Both the position numbers and the translations under genes were made by a program. Positions 44,890-56,687 of a DNA stretch of 64,000 bases are shown here, piece after piece. The notes under the pieces were generated by a model, which had not been told where the DNA came from, ran no database searches, and worked only from the letters and a program-made list of their open reading frames with translations. Origin of the DNA: Calamus simplicifolius (lineage: Eukaryota > Streptophyta > Magnoliopsida > Arecales > Arecaceae); assembly GCA_900491605.1 (NCBI GenBank), contig UESW01000056.1, positions 62,001 to 126,000 on the forward strand, read 5' to 3'. Positions within the stretch are counted from its first letter, which is position 1. Each line of letters opens with the position of its first letter.

Positions 44890-45669
44890 TGTAACGCTTT
44901 AAATATATATATATTCATTATCATAAATTAACCTTTCAGTGGAAGTTCAGAAATTTTGAATAAAATATAAAAGTGATGATTTAAATCTATAATAAATTAT
45001 TTACTAAAAATTATTTAAATAATTACTTACTGATCCCTTGCAGATTATCAAGGGATTTTTAAAAAATTTATCAAGAAAAATATATCCCTAGTAAATCCCT
45101 TAGAGATTCCTTACTTAAACTAGATTTTGAATGTAATTTAAAATCCCTTTGTAATTCCTTGATAATTTTCTAAGGGACATATCCTTTGATGAAAGGTTAA
45201 TTTTTGGTAGTGTTTATTTGTTATTTATAATATAAATTTATTTGTTATTCATTAATTTTGTTTGAATTTTTTAATCACATGCTTTCGATTGGCTAATAAT
45301 TGATTGAATTAGTAGGTAGGCTTGAAGTGTTATAAATAGTATCAAAATCAATCCAAATGTACAAAAATAGATGAGTACAAAAAAAAATTACTATTAATAA
45401 AATAATGGTAAAGTTTTATCATGGCATGAATAGAATTTACAGCACCAATGATCCGACTCAAGGATAATTGAAAGTAGATTTGGCTAGCTTGTAATATACA
45501 GCAAGAATATCACATTATAAAAAAAAAAAACCGTAACACCTCAAATTAATAGTTATTGAAGAGAAAAAAAAAAATTATATACTTATACTCAAATTCACTA
45601 ATTTTTGGACGGCATGATTTTGATTCGTTAATGGTTAATTGGATCCCCACAAGGACTTGAGGTGTTATA
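44890..45669 (+). mobile_element. TRIM-like miniature LTR element, copy 2, with nested MITE
   Basis: Same family as 40094-40551. Terminal repeat 1 spans 44890-45334 (TGTAAC...GTGTTATA) but is inflated by a 279-bp insertion; without it the repeat is about 166 bp. Terminal repeat 2 spans 45532-45669 (CGTAAC...GTGTTATA). The interior starts AATAGTATCAAAATC, a decayed primer-binding site, and shares ATGGCATGAA and GTAGATTTG words with the interior of copy 1. Confidence 0.6.
44925..45203. mobile_element. MITE nested in the TRIM-like repeat, 279 bp
   Basis: Perfect 14-bp inverted ends AAATTAACCTTTCA bound a non-coding segment with several AAGGGATTT/AAATCCCTT words in both orientations. It interrupts the first terminal repeat of copy 2 and is therefore younger than that element. 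Confidence 0.7.
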
Positions 45670-47219
45670 GCAGTGACGTCACGCGACCAGAGGTACCAGG
45701 AGGGTTTGCCATTGCTCAACCTAATCTTGCTATTAGGCCGTGATCCCCAGCGCAGTCAAACAAGCGTTCCGGTTTGAATAAAATCAAGTTGGGTTATAAA
45801 AAAGGCATCGTGATTTGATTTAAGTATATATATATATATATATATATATCATCGGTGCTGATGCTGGTGTGGCAAGACAAAATCTTATCATACATCATCA
45901 GTACTACTTTCAAAAGCAATGAGATTCTAATACAATCTCCGCACTGGCTGCAAGAGAAAACATCTCGATCGGCAAGTATAGAAATTGGAGGATATATATA
46001 TGTCCTCCCCCAAGGTATACGTACACAAACTAATTACGTACAGACTACTATATCGACCATTAGAAACTATTCTTATGAACTAGGCTGGAGTCACTATAAG
46101 CTTTTCCAAAGAATACTTCAACGACGGTCTTGCGCGCACTTGGGGTTTTGGCCAAATATCCTAAGCAATTAATTTCCAGAGCCTGATGTGTTCCGGCCTG
46201 AGAGGTTCGACCCAGCTCGCGACGAAGAGCAACGAAGGCACGCATTCCATTGGAATCGGCCCACGCGCATGCATCGATCGGGCAGAGGTTCGCCTTACAA
46301 GAAATCAAGCTTGCTCGATCTCATCCTTGTTCGATCATCGATTGGTGCTATATTTTTAGGCACTCTCTAGAGATGAAATTAAAAAACATCATTAATATAG
46401 GATAAGGATGAGGAAAAGATAGTATTCGGAATGATATTATCTATTTGAATCTACTTGAGAAGATGTTATGGCGTACACGGCACTGTCTTTAAGAGTATAA
46501 TATCTCGGTGCATAAGATCATAGCACGACTACCCTCCAGAATACAACAGCAAGTCTTCTAACATGCATGCACACATCAATGTCAGAAGAGGATGAACAAC
46601 CGTAAATGAACGGAATTGATCTCTGAACTGGATAAGTATGAAGGAATGGATATCTGATTAAGGATGGAAAGTAAATTTCAATGTGATGAATTAAACACCA
46701 GCATTACTTCGAATATTTATAAAGAAGCACACACTGGTTTATCACGTACGTAGAGACGTATAAGTCAAAAAAACTAGTCAATGAATCAAAAAGACTTATC
46801 CCTATACCGGTTGATAACGATGTATCAGATAAACGAACTTATCAAGTCAAAAAGGTTTTTTTTTTTTTGAATATTGAAATATACTATATTTTCAATAATC
46901 CTCCATAATTTTAATATATACAAAAAAGATAAGACAAACTTTAAAGGAACTATAAGAATGTAATGCATAAGCCATGATGTCTATGCGACTATGAACCAGG
47001 CATAGAGAAAATAAGTGCAATCCATAAAAGGTTGGTGAAACTAATTAAGTTTCTATGAACCAATCCTTCTTTTATTGGATCATTGACTTATAACTCACAT
47101 TCCATCTCTCAAATTTTGGTTGTTCAAGCAAGTTGACGCGTTTCGGCCATGCGTCTAACTGGATATTCATGAGTACTCTAAAGATCCCATCCAAGTCTCA
47201 TGGGAAGCGGCCACCATCT
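45670..47219. other. Intergenic, left flank of the CACTA palindrome
   Basis: No gene recognised. A (TA)n run lies at about 45826-45850 and a T-run at about 46857-46870. Frames of up to 105 codons near 45855-46308 have no known domain. Confidence 0.5.
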
Positions 47220-47835
47220 CACTACAAAAAAGTATGGTATTTGTGGCGAACCTATTATGGCGAAATATTTTCGTCGTTATAGATTTATTTATAACGGCGA
47301 AATAAAAATTAAATTCGTCAAAATAATTATTTATTACGACGAAATACTTTTTTACCGTAATAAAAAGACTTTTTTACGATGAATTTTATAATTCGTCGTA
47401 ATAAGTCCACATTTTATTTTACAATTTTAATTTTTTTAATTTTTCTTTCTTTTTATTACGGTGAAAAAGTTTTTCGCCGTAATAAAAAGACTTATTACGA
47501 TGAATTTTAAAAGTCATCGTAATAAGTCCACGATGAATTTTATAAGTCATGGTAATACGTCCATATTTTATTTTACGATTTTAATTTTTTTAATTTTTCT
47601 TTCTTTTTATTAGGGCGAAAAAAAATTTTCGCCGTAATTAATAGACTTATTAAAATAAAATGTGGACTTATTACGATGAATTTTATAATTCGTCGTAATA
47701 AGTCCACATTATATAATTAAAAGACCTATTACGACGAGTTTTAGAAATCGTCGTAATATAGTGAAAATATCTTTCTCTCTCCGGGACCTTATTACGACGA
47801 AAGTTAATTTCGCCGTAATAAGGTCCCCTAAAACT
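47220..47835 (+). repeat. CACTA left terminus and subterminal repeats
   Basis: CACTACAAAAAAG is followed by repeated short motifs (TTATTACGACGAA, TTCGTCGTAATAAG, GGCGAAA, TTTCGCCGTAAT) in direct and inverted orientation. Such subterminal arrays are binding sites for the element's own DNA-binding protein in En/Spm. About four long units are visible. Confidence 0.88.
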
Positions 47836-47886
47836 CCAACACAAACCCTCGCGCGATTTTATTTTGTGAAACCCTTCCTCTCTGCC

Positions 47887-47912
47887 GTCTTCGCCCCCCC
47901 CCCCCCCCCCCC
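47887..47912. repeat. Poly(C) run
   Basis: About 20-23 consecutive cytosines occur in a GAGCTCCTCTCCGCC-rich stretch (47880-48065). The other arm has no such run at the matching position near 62570-62710, so it is a slippage expansion or a sequencing artefact. Confidence 0.85.
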
Positions 47913-48224
47913 GAGCTCCTCTCCGCCGTCAGCCCCCGGACGCCGTTAGCCCCTGAGCTCCTCTCCGCCTGCGGACGCCGAGCTCCTCTCCGCCGTCTTC
48001 CCCCCCGAGCTCCTCTCCGCCGTCAGCCCTCAGACGCCGTCAGCCCCCGAGCTCCTCTCCGCCTGCTGTAGGTATATTTGTAGATTGAGTTGGCATATTA
48101 AATCAGATTTTGCTTACAGTAGATCAAGCTGTTGTTGTTGCTCCATTCCTTTTTCGAGAACCATATGGTAGATTTTATCTTTTAACTCTCTCTTGGCAAT
48201 TGCAATTTTCAAAGCAAGTTATCA

Positions 48225-48626
48225 ACTGTAAAAGATATATTGGGGAATCTCAACCGTTTGAAGTACTTGGATTTCTCCTAGAACAACATTAGTGGAGAAA
48301 TTTCAGAGTCTTTGTGGAGTAATAAGCGCATGGAGCATTTAGATTTATCTGAAAATAAAATTACTGGGCGTACTGCAGAAATATTGGGGAATCTTAGCCA
48401 ATTGAGGCAGTTAGATATGAGTGACAATCGAATAAGTGGTGAAATTCTAAGAAACCTGGGAAATTTTAGCCACCTAGAGAATTTATATTTGCGTCAGTAC
48501 ATAATTAGTGGAGAAATACCAATAAGCATGTGGAACCTCCTCAAGTTGGAGAGATTGGATTTATCTTTTAACCAGATAGGAGGATGGATACCAAAAGCCA
48601 TTGGAAACCTTGTCCACTTGCACTGA
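48225..48626 (+). pseudogene. Captured leucine-rich-repeat gene fragment
   Basis: About four plant-type 24-residue LRRs are readable, for example HLDLSENKITGRTAEILGNL and RLDLSFNQIGGWIPKAIGNL, the type found in LRR receptor kinases and receptor-like proteins. An earlier repeat (48240-48295) is broken by stops. There is no signal peptide, membrane segment or kinase domain. It lies only in the left arm, where the right arm has unrelated sequence, so it is most simply a host fragment picked up by the transposon. It is non-functional. Confidence 0.75.
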
Positions 48627-48934
48627 TCATAATAAAAGTTGAATCCAAGATTACGGTTTGGGCTTGTGATGGTGAACGCAGAGGACCCATCAGATTAATG
48701 AAGGATTATATTACGTATGGCTATGAATTACTTGGCAACAGATGAATCCATACGTACGTGATTCGCATCTCATACATGCTGACAAGGAGCTAGCAAGTGA
48801 GCCTCTGGATAAGATCATTGAATAAGAGAACTGAAATGTTTACAAATAGACCACTGGCAACTCAAATAAGAGATAGACATAAAACTAGATCGATTAGCTG
48901 AAGAAGATAGCATGATATTTGAATCCAACAATAC

Positions 48935-49308
48935 CTATAGATCCCAGGTCTGATCTCTAAGATGACTCTCCTAGCGTTGTGTAATGGAATGCTGTCTATA
49001 GCCTCCCTTATGCTCTTATACTCCCCACTTCCATCCTGGCTCACAACGTATCTCACTGCCGCTGCCTCGGCCTTGGCCAGCTTCACATCGAGGGCTCTCG
49101 GGCCACCGCCGAGCGCTTCTGAGTTGGAGTTGAGCTGCAGTGCAGCAGTTCTTTTGTGGTTTTGGACATTCCATGATATCCATTTCATGAACTCATCTCT
49201 TTCATTGTTTGGAGAGCTTGCAAGGGTTGTTGAAGGGAGGAGGAGGAGGAAGACGAAGGTAAGGAGAATGAGAGGAAGGAGAGAGCTGGTGTGTGGCTTA
49301 CAAGCCAT
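48935..49308 (-). pseudogene. Captured pectinesterase exon 1 (5' gene fragment)
   Basis: From the ATG at 49308 the frame encodes a signal-peptide-like start (hydrophobic core LLPLILLTFVFLLLLP, about residues 10-26), then DEFMKWISWNVQNHK, and the opening of the pectinesterase fold with VSQDGSGEYKSIREAID and ARRVILEIRPGIYR. It stops at a good splice donor at 48934, and no following exon is present, so catalytic residues are missing. The intact enzyme would act in the cell wall, de-esterifying pectin. A TATTTAAA box sits upstream at about 49376, so promoter sequence was probably captured too. It is found only in the left arm. Confidence 0.8.
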
Positions 49309-50790
49309 GAAGAGCAGCAGAAGAGAAATGTTAGAAGGTTGATCAGTTATTTTTGGGGAGACATGGAGGAAGGGTTTAAATATTGGATGAACTTGGTGTA
49401 TGGGCAATATTAATTGGGCCATTTTACTAGAATGACTGCTGAGTAGTTGGTGCCATCTGAATCTACTTTCATTTCCACACTCCGAAGCTTTGATATAATT
49501 GTCAATGGCACCTTTCTAGGTCACCTGATCCCTGCAATATAGTCTAGGCCTTAATATATTTATAGTTGAATCCATGACGTACGGTCTCTTTCTCCTTGTT
49601 CAAAAAATCTCAGGAGTGAGAATTATATCTAACACAAGTATATGCAGCGAGAAATGAGCACAAAGTTGAAATCTCATGACATGACACATAGACTATCTAG
49701 TATCTACTTGGCCTCAATTATGCCAACAAATGCAGGGAAGCTCACCAAATTGAAAAATAAATGAACAAGCCTTTTTCCTCAGCAATACCATGCATCTGAA
49801 GTCAAAATTGTTACTAAGTTTGTTCTTTGATTTAGCATTTTTCTCTATGTCAGAGTATATATGAACATATATAGAGTTGTTAGTTATGATCTTAAGATGA
49901 TCAAGTTGGATATTATCTGTGCCTTATTAGAATCTACCATGGAGGAGGGTTTTTGTGTAACTTGAACTCACGTTGCTTCCATCTGAAAAGCAATGGCAAT
50001 TGGCAGGTGACATTGGCACTGCCTTTCCCTATTCCCTCAGAAAAGTTGGGGTGCCATACTGACTTCTTGCACTAATAATAATAAAAGTGCTTATTCCATC
50101 TATATAAAAGCCCTTGTACATTTGTTTATACAAAAGTGCTTATTCCATCTATATATTTGAAGTTGTATATGATACCATGAATGAGCATGCCTGTGCATGG
50201 ATAGTAACGGTATTTGGATTTTTAACATTGCAAGTAAGATACGAATTTCCTCTACATTTGGTAGATTGATGTTGCATGATTATGATTGCTTTCATGATTT
50301 TGTATGGATGTGGAAATAGATCACATTTGAATTGGGTAAGTATGATTTTGGTCCATTTATTTGATTATGCATGGCATATGGGAATAGATTACATTTAAAA
50401 TTAGAAATTAATTAAACTAAAAACTATATATTTAAAATTGTTGACTGTAAAGCTTTTGGATTGGCCTTGTTAATATGGATTGCCCCACCATGATATGAAC
50501 TATGCTTCATGAAATGCCATCATTGGTTCAAGCATGGTACCACCAATTGCCCATCATATGCTAAAATTAGGGAAGTACTGATAGTTTTATCATAGATTGG
50601 AATTATGACATTATCATAGATTGGAATCATTATTTTACCAGTTTTTGGATTCATATATTGAAAATGTCCTTTTATTACCAATCTTTTCTTTAATTTTGAC
50701 ATGTTATAGTAGGACAATTCACTGAATAAAAAAAGGGAAATTTTATCACTAAATATCCTTGCAACAAACAGCTGTTGTACGTCACCAACG

Positions 50791-53700
50791 ATGCCGATTG
50801 ATAAGAGTTGGATACATAAGAAACGAAATTGTCCAGAATATGATGCCGGTATTAAGAAGTTCATAGAAAAGGCAAGGCTTCATGTTAATGAAGAAGGGAA
50901 GATACATTGTCCTTGTGTGCGGTGTTATAATGGCAAATGGCATAAGCCTGATTTAGTTAAATTACATTGTATGTTAAAGGGTTTCTCGAAGACGTATCAG
51001 ACGTGATATTTTCATGGAGAACAGTTTGGAAGCAATGTCTCAGATGAAAATGAGAACGAAGATGATGACCCAGAAAGGGAACAAGATGAGATGGTCGAAG
51101 CATTGCAGGACATCGCTGGCCCAAGTGGTGCTCACACTGAGGTTGGCAATGATGATGACAATCCGATGATGTCTGACCATGGAAGGACCGATCACAGTAA
51201 GAAATTGGATGATCTTTTCAATGAGGTGGAATCCGAGCTTTATCCTGGATGTGAAAAGTTTTCTTCTTTGACATTCTTAGTGAAGTTAATGCACATTAAG
51301 GTCCTCAATCGGTGGACAAATAAGTCTTTCAATATGTTGCTTGAACTATTAAAAGAGGCATTTTCGAATGGTACTAGAATACCATCTTCGCACTATGAGG
51401 CCAAAAAGAAGATGAATGAGTTGGGTTTAGGCTACGAGAACATACATGTATGCAAGCATGATTGTGCTATCTTTTGGAAGGAGAATGCCTATTTAGAAAA
51501 ATATCCGGTATGCAACGAGCCTAGGTACCAAGTGGTTAAAGACAAAGGTAAGAAGATACCTTATAAAGTTATGCGGTATTTTTCATTCACACCTTGTTTG
51601 AAACGTCTATATGCCTCAAGATATACAGCTGAAGATATGAGGTGGCACTATGATAAGCGACCGATCACAGATGGGGTGTTACGGCATCCAGCAGATGGAG
51701 AAGCATGGAAAGATTTTGATCAAAAGTATCCTAATTTTGCCAGTGAACCAAGAAATGTAAGGTTAGGTCTTGCTTCAGACGGATTCAATCCATTTGGGAA
51801 CATGAGTAATGCATACAGTATGTGGCCCGTTATTTTAGTACCTTATAACTTGCCTCCATAGAAATATATGAAAGAGACATTCTTTATGATGTCGTTGCTT
51901 ATCCCCGGTCCTAAATCTCCAGGAAGGGATATGGATATATTTTTAAGGCCAATAGTGGATGAACTTAAACATTTATGGACCGAAGGTGTTGATGTATATG
52001 ATGCATCTACCAAAGAGAGTTTTCGGATGCACGTAGCTGTTTTATGGACTATAAATGATTTTCCAGCATACTCGTTATTATCTGATTGGAGCACAAAGGG
52101 TTATAAGGCATATCCAGTTTGTAATGAGCAAACCTCCTCCAAAAAGCTGAAAGACAAGATTTGCTATATGGGACATCGTCGTTACTTGCCTATTTATCAC
52201 AAGTGGCGAAATAGTAGACTCCATGATGGAAGTAGAGAGCATGGAGTCAAACCAAAAATGTTGACCGGAGAAGAAATTTTAATGCAATTAGAACACATAG
52301 CTGCTGAACAGTCCGGAAAGCATCCAAACAATAAACATCGAAAGTGAAAGCGTGCACCAAATGAGTTGAATTGGTATAAGAAGAGCATTTTCTTGAGTTG
52401 GAGTATTGGTCATCATTAAAATTGAGACATAACTTAGATGTAATGCATATTGAGAAGAATATTTGTGACAATGTCGTGGGAACTTTATTAAGCATCGAAG
52501 GTAAGACAAAAGACACATATAAAGCAAGAGAGGACCTGGCTTCAATGGGGATCCGAAGGGAGTTATGGTTACAAACTCAAGGTAATAGAGATTATAAGCC
52601 TCCTGCATCTTACACCTTAACATTAGATGAAAGAAGACAATTCTGTAAGTGGCTAAAATCTATGAAGGTGCCGATGGATATTCTTCCAATATTTCAAGGT
52701 GCGTAAATGAAGGTGATGGAAAGATATCCGGCTTGAAGACACATGATTGTCATGTACTACTTCAAAGATTGTTACCTATTGGCATTCAACCATTCTTGCA
52801 GAAACATGAGAGTAGTACTTTAATTGAGCTTTCTAATTTCTTCCAATAACTTTGTTCAAGGACATTGTATGTTAGGGATTTGGAGTTGTTACAAGAGCAG
52901 ATTGTGGTGATCTTATGTAAGCTTGAACGAATTTTCCTACCAGCATTTTTTGACGTTATGGTGCACTTATCAATTCATTTGCCTTACGAGGCCTTACTTG
53001 CCGGACCTGTTCAAAGTAGATGGATGTATCCTTTTGAAAGGGCACTTGGTACGTATAAACAATACGTACATAATAAGGCTCATCCGGAAGGTTCAATTGC
53101 AGAAGCTTATTTGTCAACGAGTCTCTAACATTTTGTTCAATGTATCTTCGAGGCATAGAAACAAAATTCAATCGTCCGGAACGAAATTTTGATTCGGATA
53201 GCCATTTGGACAAGCAATTAAATATATTTGCAACTCGTTGGCGGCCTCTTGGAAAAGGAAGAATGGTGCATTTAGATGATAAAACTTTAAAACAAGTATA
53301 TTGGTACCTCATCAATAATTGTCCAGAGGTGCAACCATTTCTCAAGTAAGTATACTTATAAAATTATTTCTTCATATCATGCAATTTTCTATAGTGTTCA
53401 TTAGCGTAATGTTCTCTATAGCCAACACATTGATCAGCTAAATCCAACTAGACCGGAACAACTGGACCAATTACAAAAGGAAAGATTTTTGGAGTGGTTT
53501 AAAAATGAAGTAAGCTCGTACATTCATTTATATTGTCAATTAATATCATATGTCTTTATTTCAAATGACGTTGATGTTTGGTTTATCCAGATGTTAAATA
53601 AGCATTTTGCTGGGGCATCTGAAGCTACTGATGAGCTTTATTCATTGGCTATTGGTCCTGACAGTCATGTGTTCTTGTATACTGGCTGTGTGGTGAACGG

Positions 53701-54372
53701 CGTTAAATTTATCACTGTTACTCGGGATGTCGGCCATAAAACAGAGAATAGTGGCATTTGTGTTCCCTCTACTCATCTAGGAGAAGAAATTAACTTTTAT
53801 GGTATATTATTAGAGGTCCTTGAATTTCATTTTGTTAAAGGTTGTAAGGCGATAATGTTCAAGTGCAAATGGTTTGAAACTGAACCAAAGCATAGGAGAA
53901 TGCAACAACATTATAATATTACAAGTATAAATATTAGTTCAGAATGGTACAACATGAGCCATTCATTTTAGCATCACAAGCTGAAAAGGTTTTCTACTTG
54001 GATGATTTGAAGAACAATTCTAATTGGAAAGTGGTATACAAGGTTAGTCATCGTCATTTGTGGGATATTCCAAAAAAGGATGATGATGTTCAGGAAGAAG
54101 TATATCAAGAAGATGATTCAGCAGCCCTTCGATTCACATGTGAGCAACCTAACATGGACTTAATAACATCTCGGCGTATGGACACTGATGCTGAAATAGT
54201 TGCAATTCAAGAAAATATTAGAGGTCAAAGTGATGTCGGTCAAGATGACTTTATATGCGAAGATGTTGAGGAGGACGACACACTAACTGATTATGACAGT
54301 GAGGGATCTATACATAGTTCTGATATGGAGGATGATGAAGAAAATGAGCATATTAGTGATGACAGTGATTAA
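50791..54372 (+). pseudogene. TNP2-like CACTA transposase, left arm, inactivated
   Basis: This would be the transposase that cuts the element ends. From the ATG: a transposase-associated N-terminal domain (IDKSWIHKKRNCPEY, then CPCVRCYNG), the Transposase_21/TNP2 domain (51420-52330, with KHDCAIFWKEN, LASDGFNPFGNMS and VLWTINDFPAY), a DUF4218-type region (about 52860-53110, LPYEALLAGPVQSRWMYPFE) and a DUF4216-type region (about 53620-53880). The acidic tail ends at 54372. Lesions: TGA at 51004 where the other arm has Trp, TAG at 51859, TGA at 52345 (Arg codon in the other arm), and single-base deletions near 53110 and 53950. It also has Gly to Asp and Cys to Tyr changes in the otherwise conserved GWSTKG...CPVCN block. 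Confidence 0.88.
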
Positions 54373-54463
54373 TTTGGTAGCATTCATTTTTTTTTAACTT
54401 ATTATAACTATATGTTCTTATACTTTCTTATTTGTTAATTCTAGTTTGTATGTTTGTTTGCAG

Positions 54464-55374
54464 ATGTCTTCGAGAGATACTCCTGCTACATCGAGGCGAG
54501 ATGATTATCCTAACATTCCAGCTCTGACAGAGGGGTCATCTATCGGCGCATCATGTCATAACTCTACTTTAAACTTATATTATTTGGCTATATTTCTTTA
54601 TGTTATTTTACACTAATTTAGTTCATTATGTTTTGCAGCTACATCATCAAAGAAGAAGGGCCGAGGTCCTGCTCGCGGTTACAAGTCCGCACATTTGATT
54701 GATACGCGTCGTGGACAGAAGTTGCCTATTCTTCTGCCACCTGAGGTTGGACGACCATTAGGAGAGTTTCGCTCTGAGTTTCTGACCGAGATAGGAGTGG
54801 TTGTACGTGACATGGCACCACTTGCGGTCAGAAAGTGGAGTGAGATCACTGATGCACAGAAAGCATCTATGATCGATCGACTTCAGGTCAGTATAATTGT
54901 ATTAGATTACTTTAGATTACGTTTAATGTACTTAATATACCTTATAACTTTTATAATATATATATATATATATACTTGCAGGAGAAGTTCGATCTTGATA
55001 TAAATTTAGATCATATTAAAAAAGGTATTCAGTTTCAAATGAATAAAGTTTATCGAGAATTTAGATATCGGCTTCATATCCACTTCATTAGTCACGGTGG
55101 GGACACAAGTGTGAGCTTAGCAAAACAAAATAAGCCATCTCGTGTCTCGCAGAGTGACTGGGACTTTCTATGTGATTACTTTTATTTAGATGAGTATAAG
55201 GTAAATACATCCATACAAATATTTAATAGTTTATATTTTTTATAAACTCATGTAACCATTTTCATTAATTCTTTGATGTAGAAAAAATCAGAAACAAAAA
55301 ATCTAATCGGGAATTGCAGCCATATGCTGCTCTCACTGGATCGAAGTCTATTCCGGCTCACTCTTATGATATGG
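54464..55374 (+). pseudogene. Second CACTA gene (Transposase_24 type), left arm, 3'-truncated
   Basis: Starts at the ATG at 54464, about 90 bases after the TNP2 stop. Exons by splice signals: 54464 to about 54555, about 54639-54886, 54982-55200 and 55282-55374. Conserved words are RKWSEITDAQKASMIDRL and QSDWDFLCDYFY, typical of the plant Transposase_24 family. Near 55289 a one-base deletion relative to the other arm shifts the frame. After 55374 the gene runs into the palindrome centre, so its C-terminus is missing. Confidence 0.7.
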
Positions 55375-55505
55375 TAAGGAATACTGTGAACCTAGTGCTT
55401 TTATATTTATGTATTTTGTGGTCTGATATTGTTGCAGTGTTATAAATCTAGTGTAGTCATATTTATGAAAGATTTGATCCAGCATCTATGTTGAGTGCTA
55501 GTCAT

Positions 55506-55555
55506 AGATGCTAGATCTTATAAATATGACTAGCACTCAACATATTTTTTAATAT
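55506..55555. other. Palindrome centre (spacer)
   Basis: The arms meet here. The 50-bp spacer itself contains an extra inverted copy of ATGACTAGCACTCAAC (about 55526-55542) and a GATGCTAGATC that also occurs at 55575-55585. This suggests template switching between short repeats when the arms were joined. Confidence 0.8.
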
Positions 55556-55685
55556 ATGACTAGCACTCAACTTAGATGCTAGATCAAATCTTTCATAAAT
55601 ATGACTACACTAGATTTATAACACTACAACAATATCATACCACAAAATACATAAATATAAAAGCACTAGGTTCACAGTATTCCTT

Positions 55686-56596
55686 ACCATATCATAAGAG
55701 TGAGCCGGTATAGACTTCGATCCAGTGAGAGCAGCATATGGCTGCAATTCCCGATTAGATTTATTTGTTTCTGATTTTTTCTACATCAAAGAATTAATGA
55801 AAATGGTTACATGAGTTTATAAAAAATATAAACTATTAAATATTTATATGGATGTATTTACCTTATACTCATCTGAATAAAAGTAATCACATAGAAAGTC
55901 TCAGTCACTCTGCGAGACACGAGATGACTTATTTTGTTTTGCTAAGCTCACACTTGTGTCCCCACCGTGACTAATGAAGTGGATATGAAGCCGATATCTA
56001 AATTCTCGATAAACTTTTTTCATTTGAAACTCAATACCTTTTTTAATATGATCTAAATTCATATCAAGATCGAACTTCTCCTGCAAGTATATATATATAT
56101 AAATTATAAAAGTTATAAGGTATATTAAGTACATTAAACGTAATCTAAAGTAATCTAATACAATTATACTGACCTGAAGTCGATCGATCATAGATGCTTT
56201 CTGTGCATCAGTGATCTCACTCCACTTCCTGACCGCAAGTGGTGCCATGTCACGTACAACCACTCCTATCTCGGTCAGAAACTCAGAGCGAAACTCTCCT
56301 AATGATCGTCCAACCTCAGGTGGCAGAAGAATAGACAACTTCTGTCCATGATGCATTTCAATCAGATGTGCGGACTTGTAACCGCGAGCAGGACCTCAGC
56401 CATTCTTCTTTGATGATGTAGCTGCAAAACATAATGAACTAAATTAGTGCAAAATAACATAAAGAAATATAGCCAAATAATATAAGTTTAAAGTAGAGTT
56501 ATGACATGATGCGCCGACAGATGACCCCTCTGTCAGAGCTGGAATGTAAGGATAATCATCTTACCTCGATGTAGCAGGAGTATCTCTCGAAGACAT
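55686..56596 (-). pseudogene. Second CACTA gene (Transposase_24 type), right arm, 3'-truncated
   Basis: Mirror copy of 54464-55374 with the ATG at 56596. The fragment at 55901-56356 keeps RKWSEITDAQKASMIDRL. The last readable exon, just right of the centre, keeps the uninterrupted frame that the left arm lost. The C-terminus is missing at the same point as in the left arm, which shows that truncation came before or with the duplication. Confidence 0.7.
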
Positions 56597-56687
56597 CTGC
56601 AAACAAACATACAAACTAGAATTAACAAATAAGAAAGTATAAGAACATATAGTTATAATAAGTAAAAAAAAAATGAATGCTACCAAA

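Larger units (their letters stand above)
48181..50044. other. Left-arm-specific segment of the palindrome
   Basis: Flanking sequence on both sides matches the right arm (48061-48180 with 61975-62090; from 50045 with 61010 downward), but this 1.86-kb interior does not. It holds the LRR and pectinesterase fragments. The right arm has about 965 bp of different sequence instead. Confidence 0.75.

Noticed and set aside
44700..44890. Possible tRNA or structured RNA in a GC-rich stretch
   Set aside because: No cloverleaf with a recognisable T-loop and acceptor stem could be drawn.
45855..46370. Short frames near 46 kb as host gene exons
   Set aside because: No conserved motifs, and no splice-compatible neighbours encoding a known domain.
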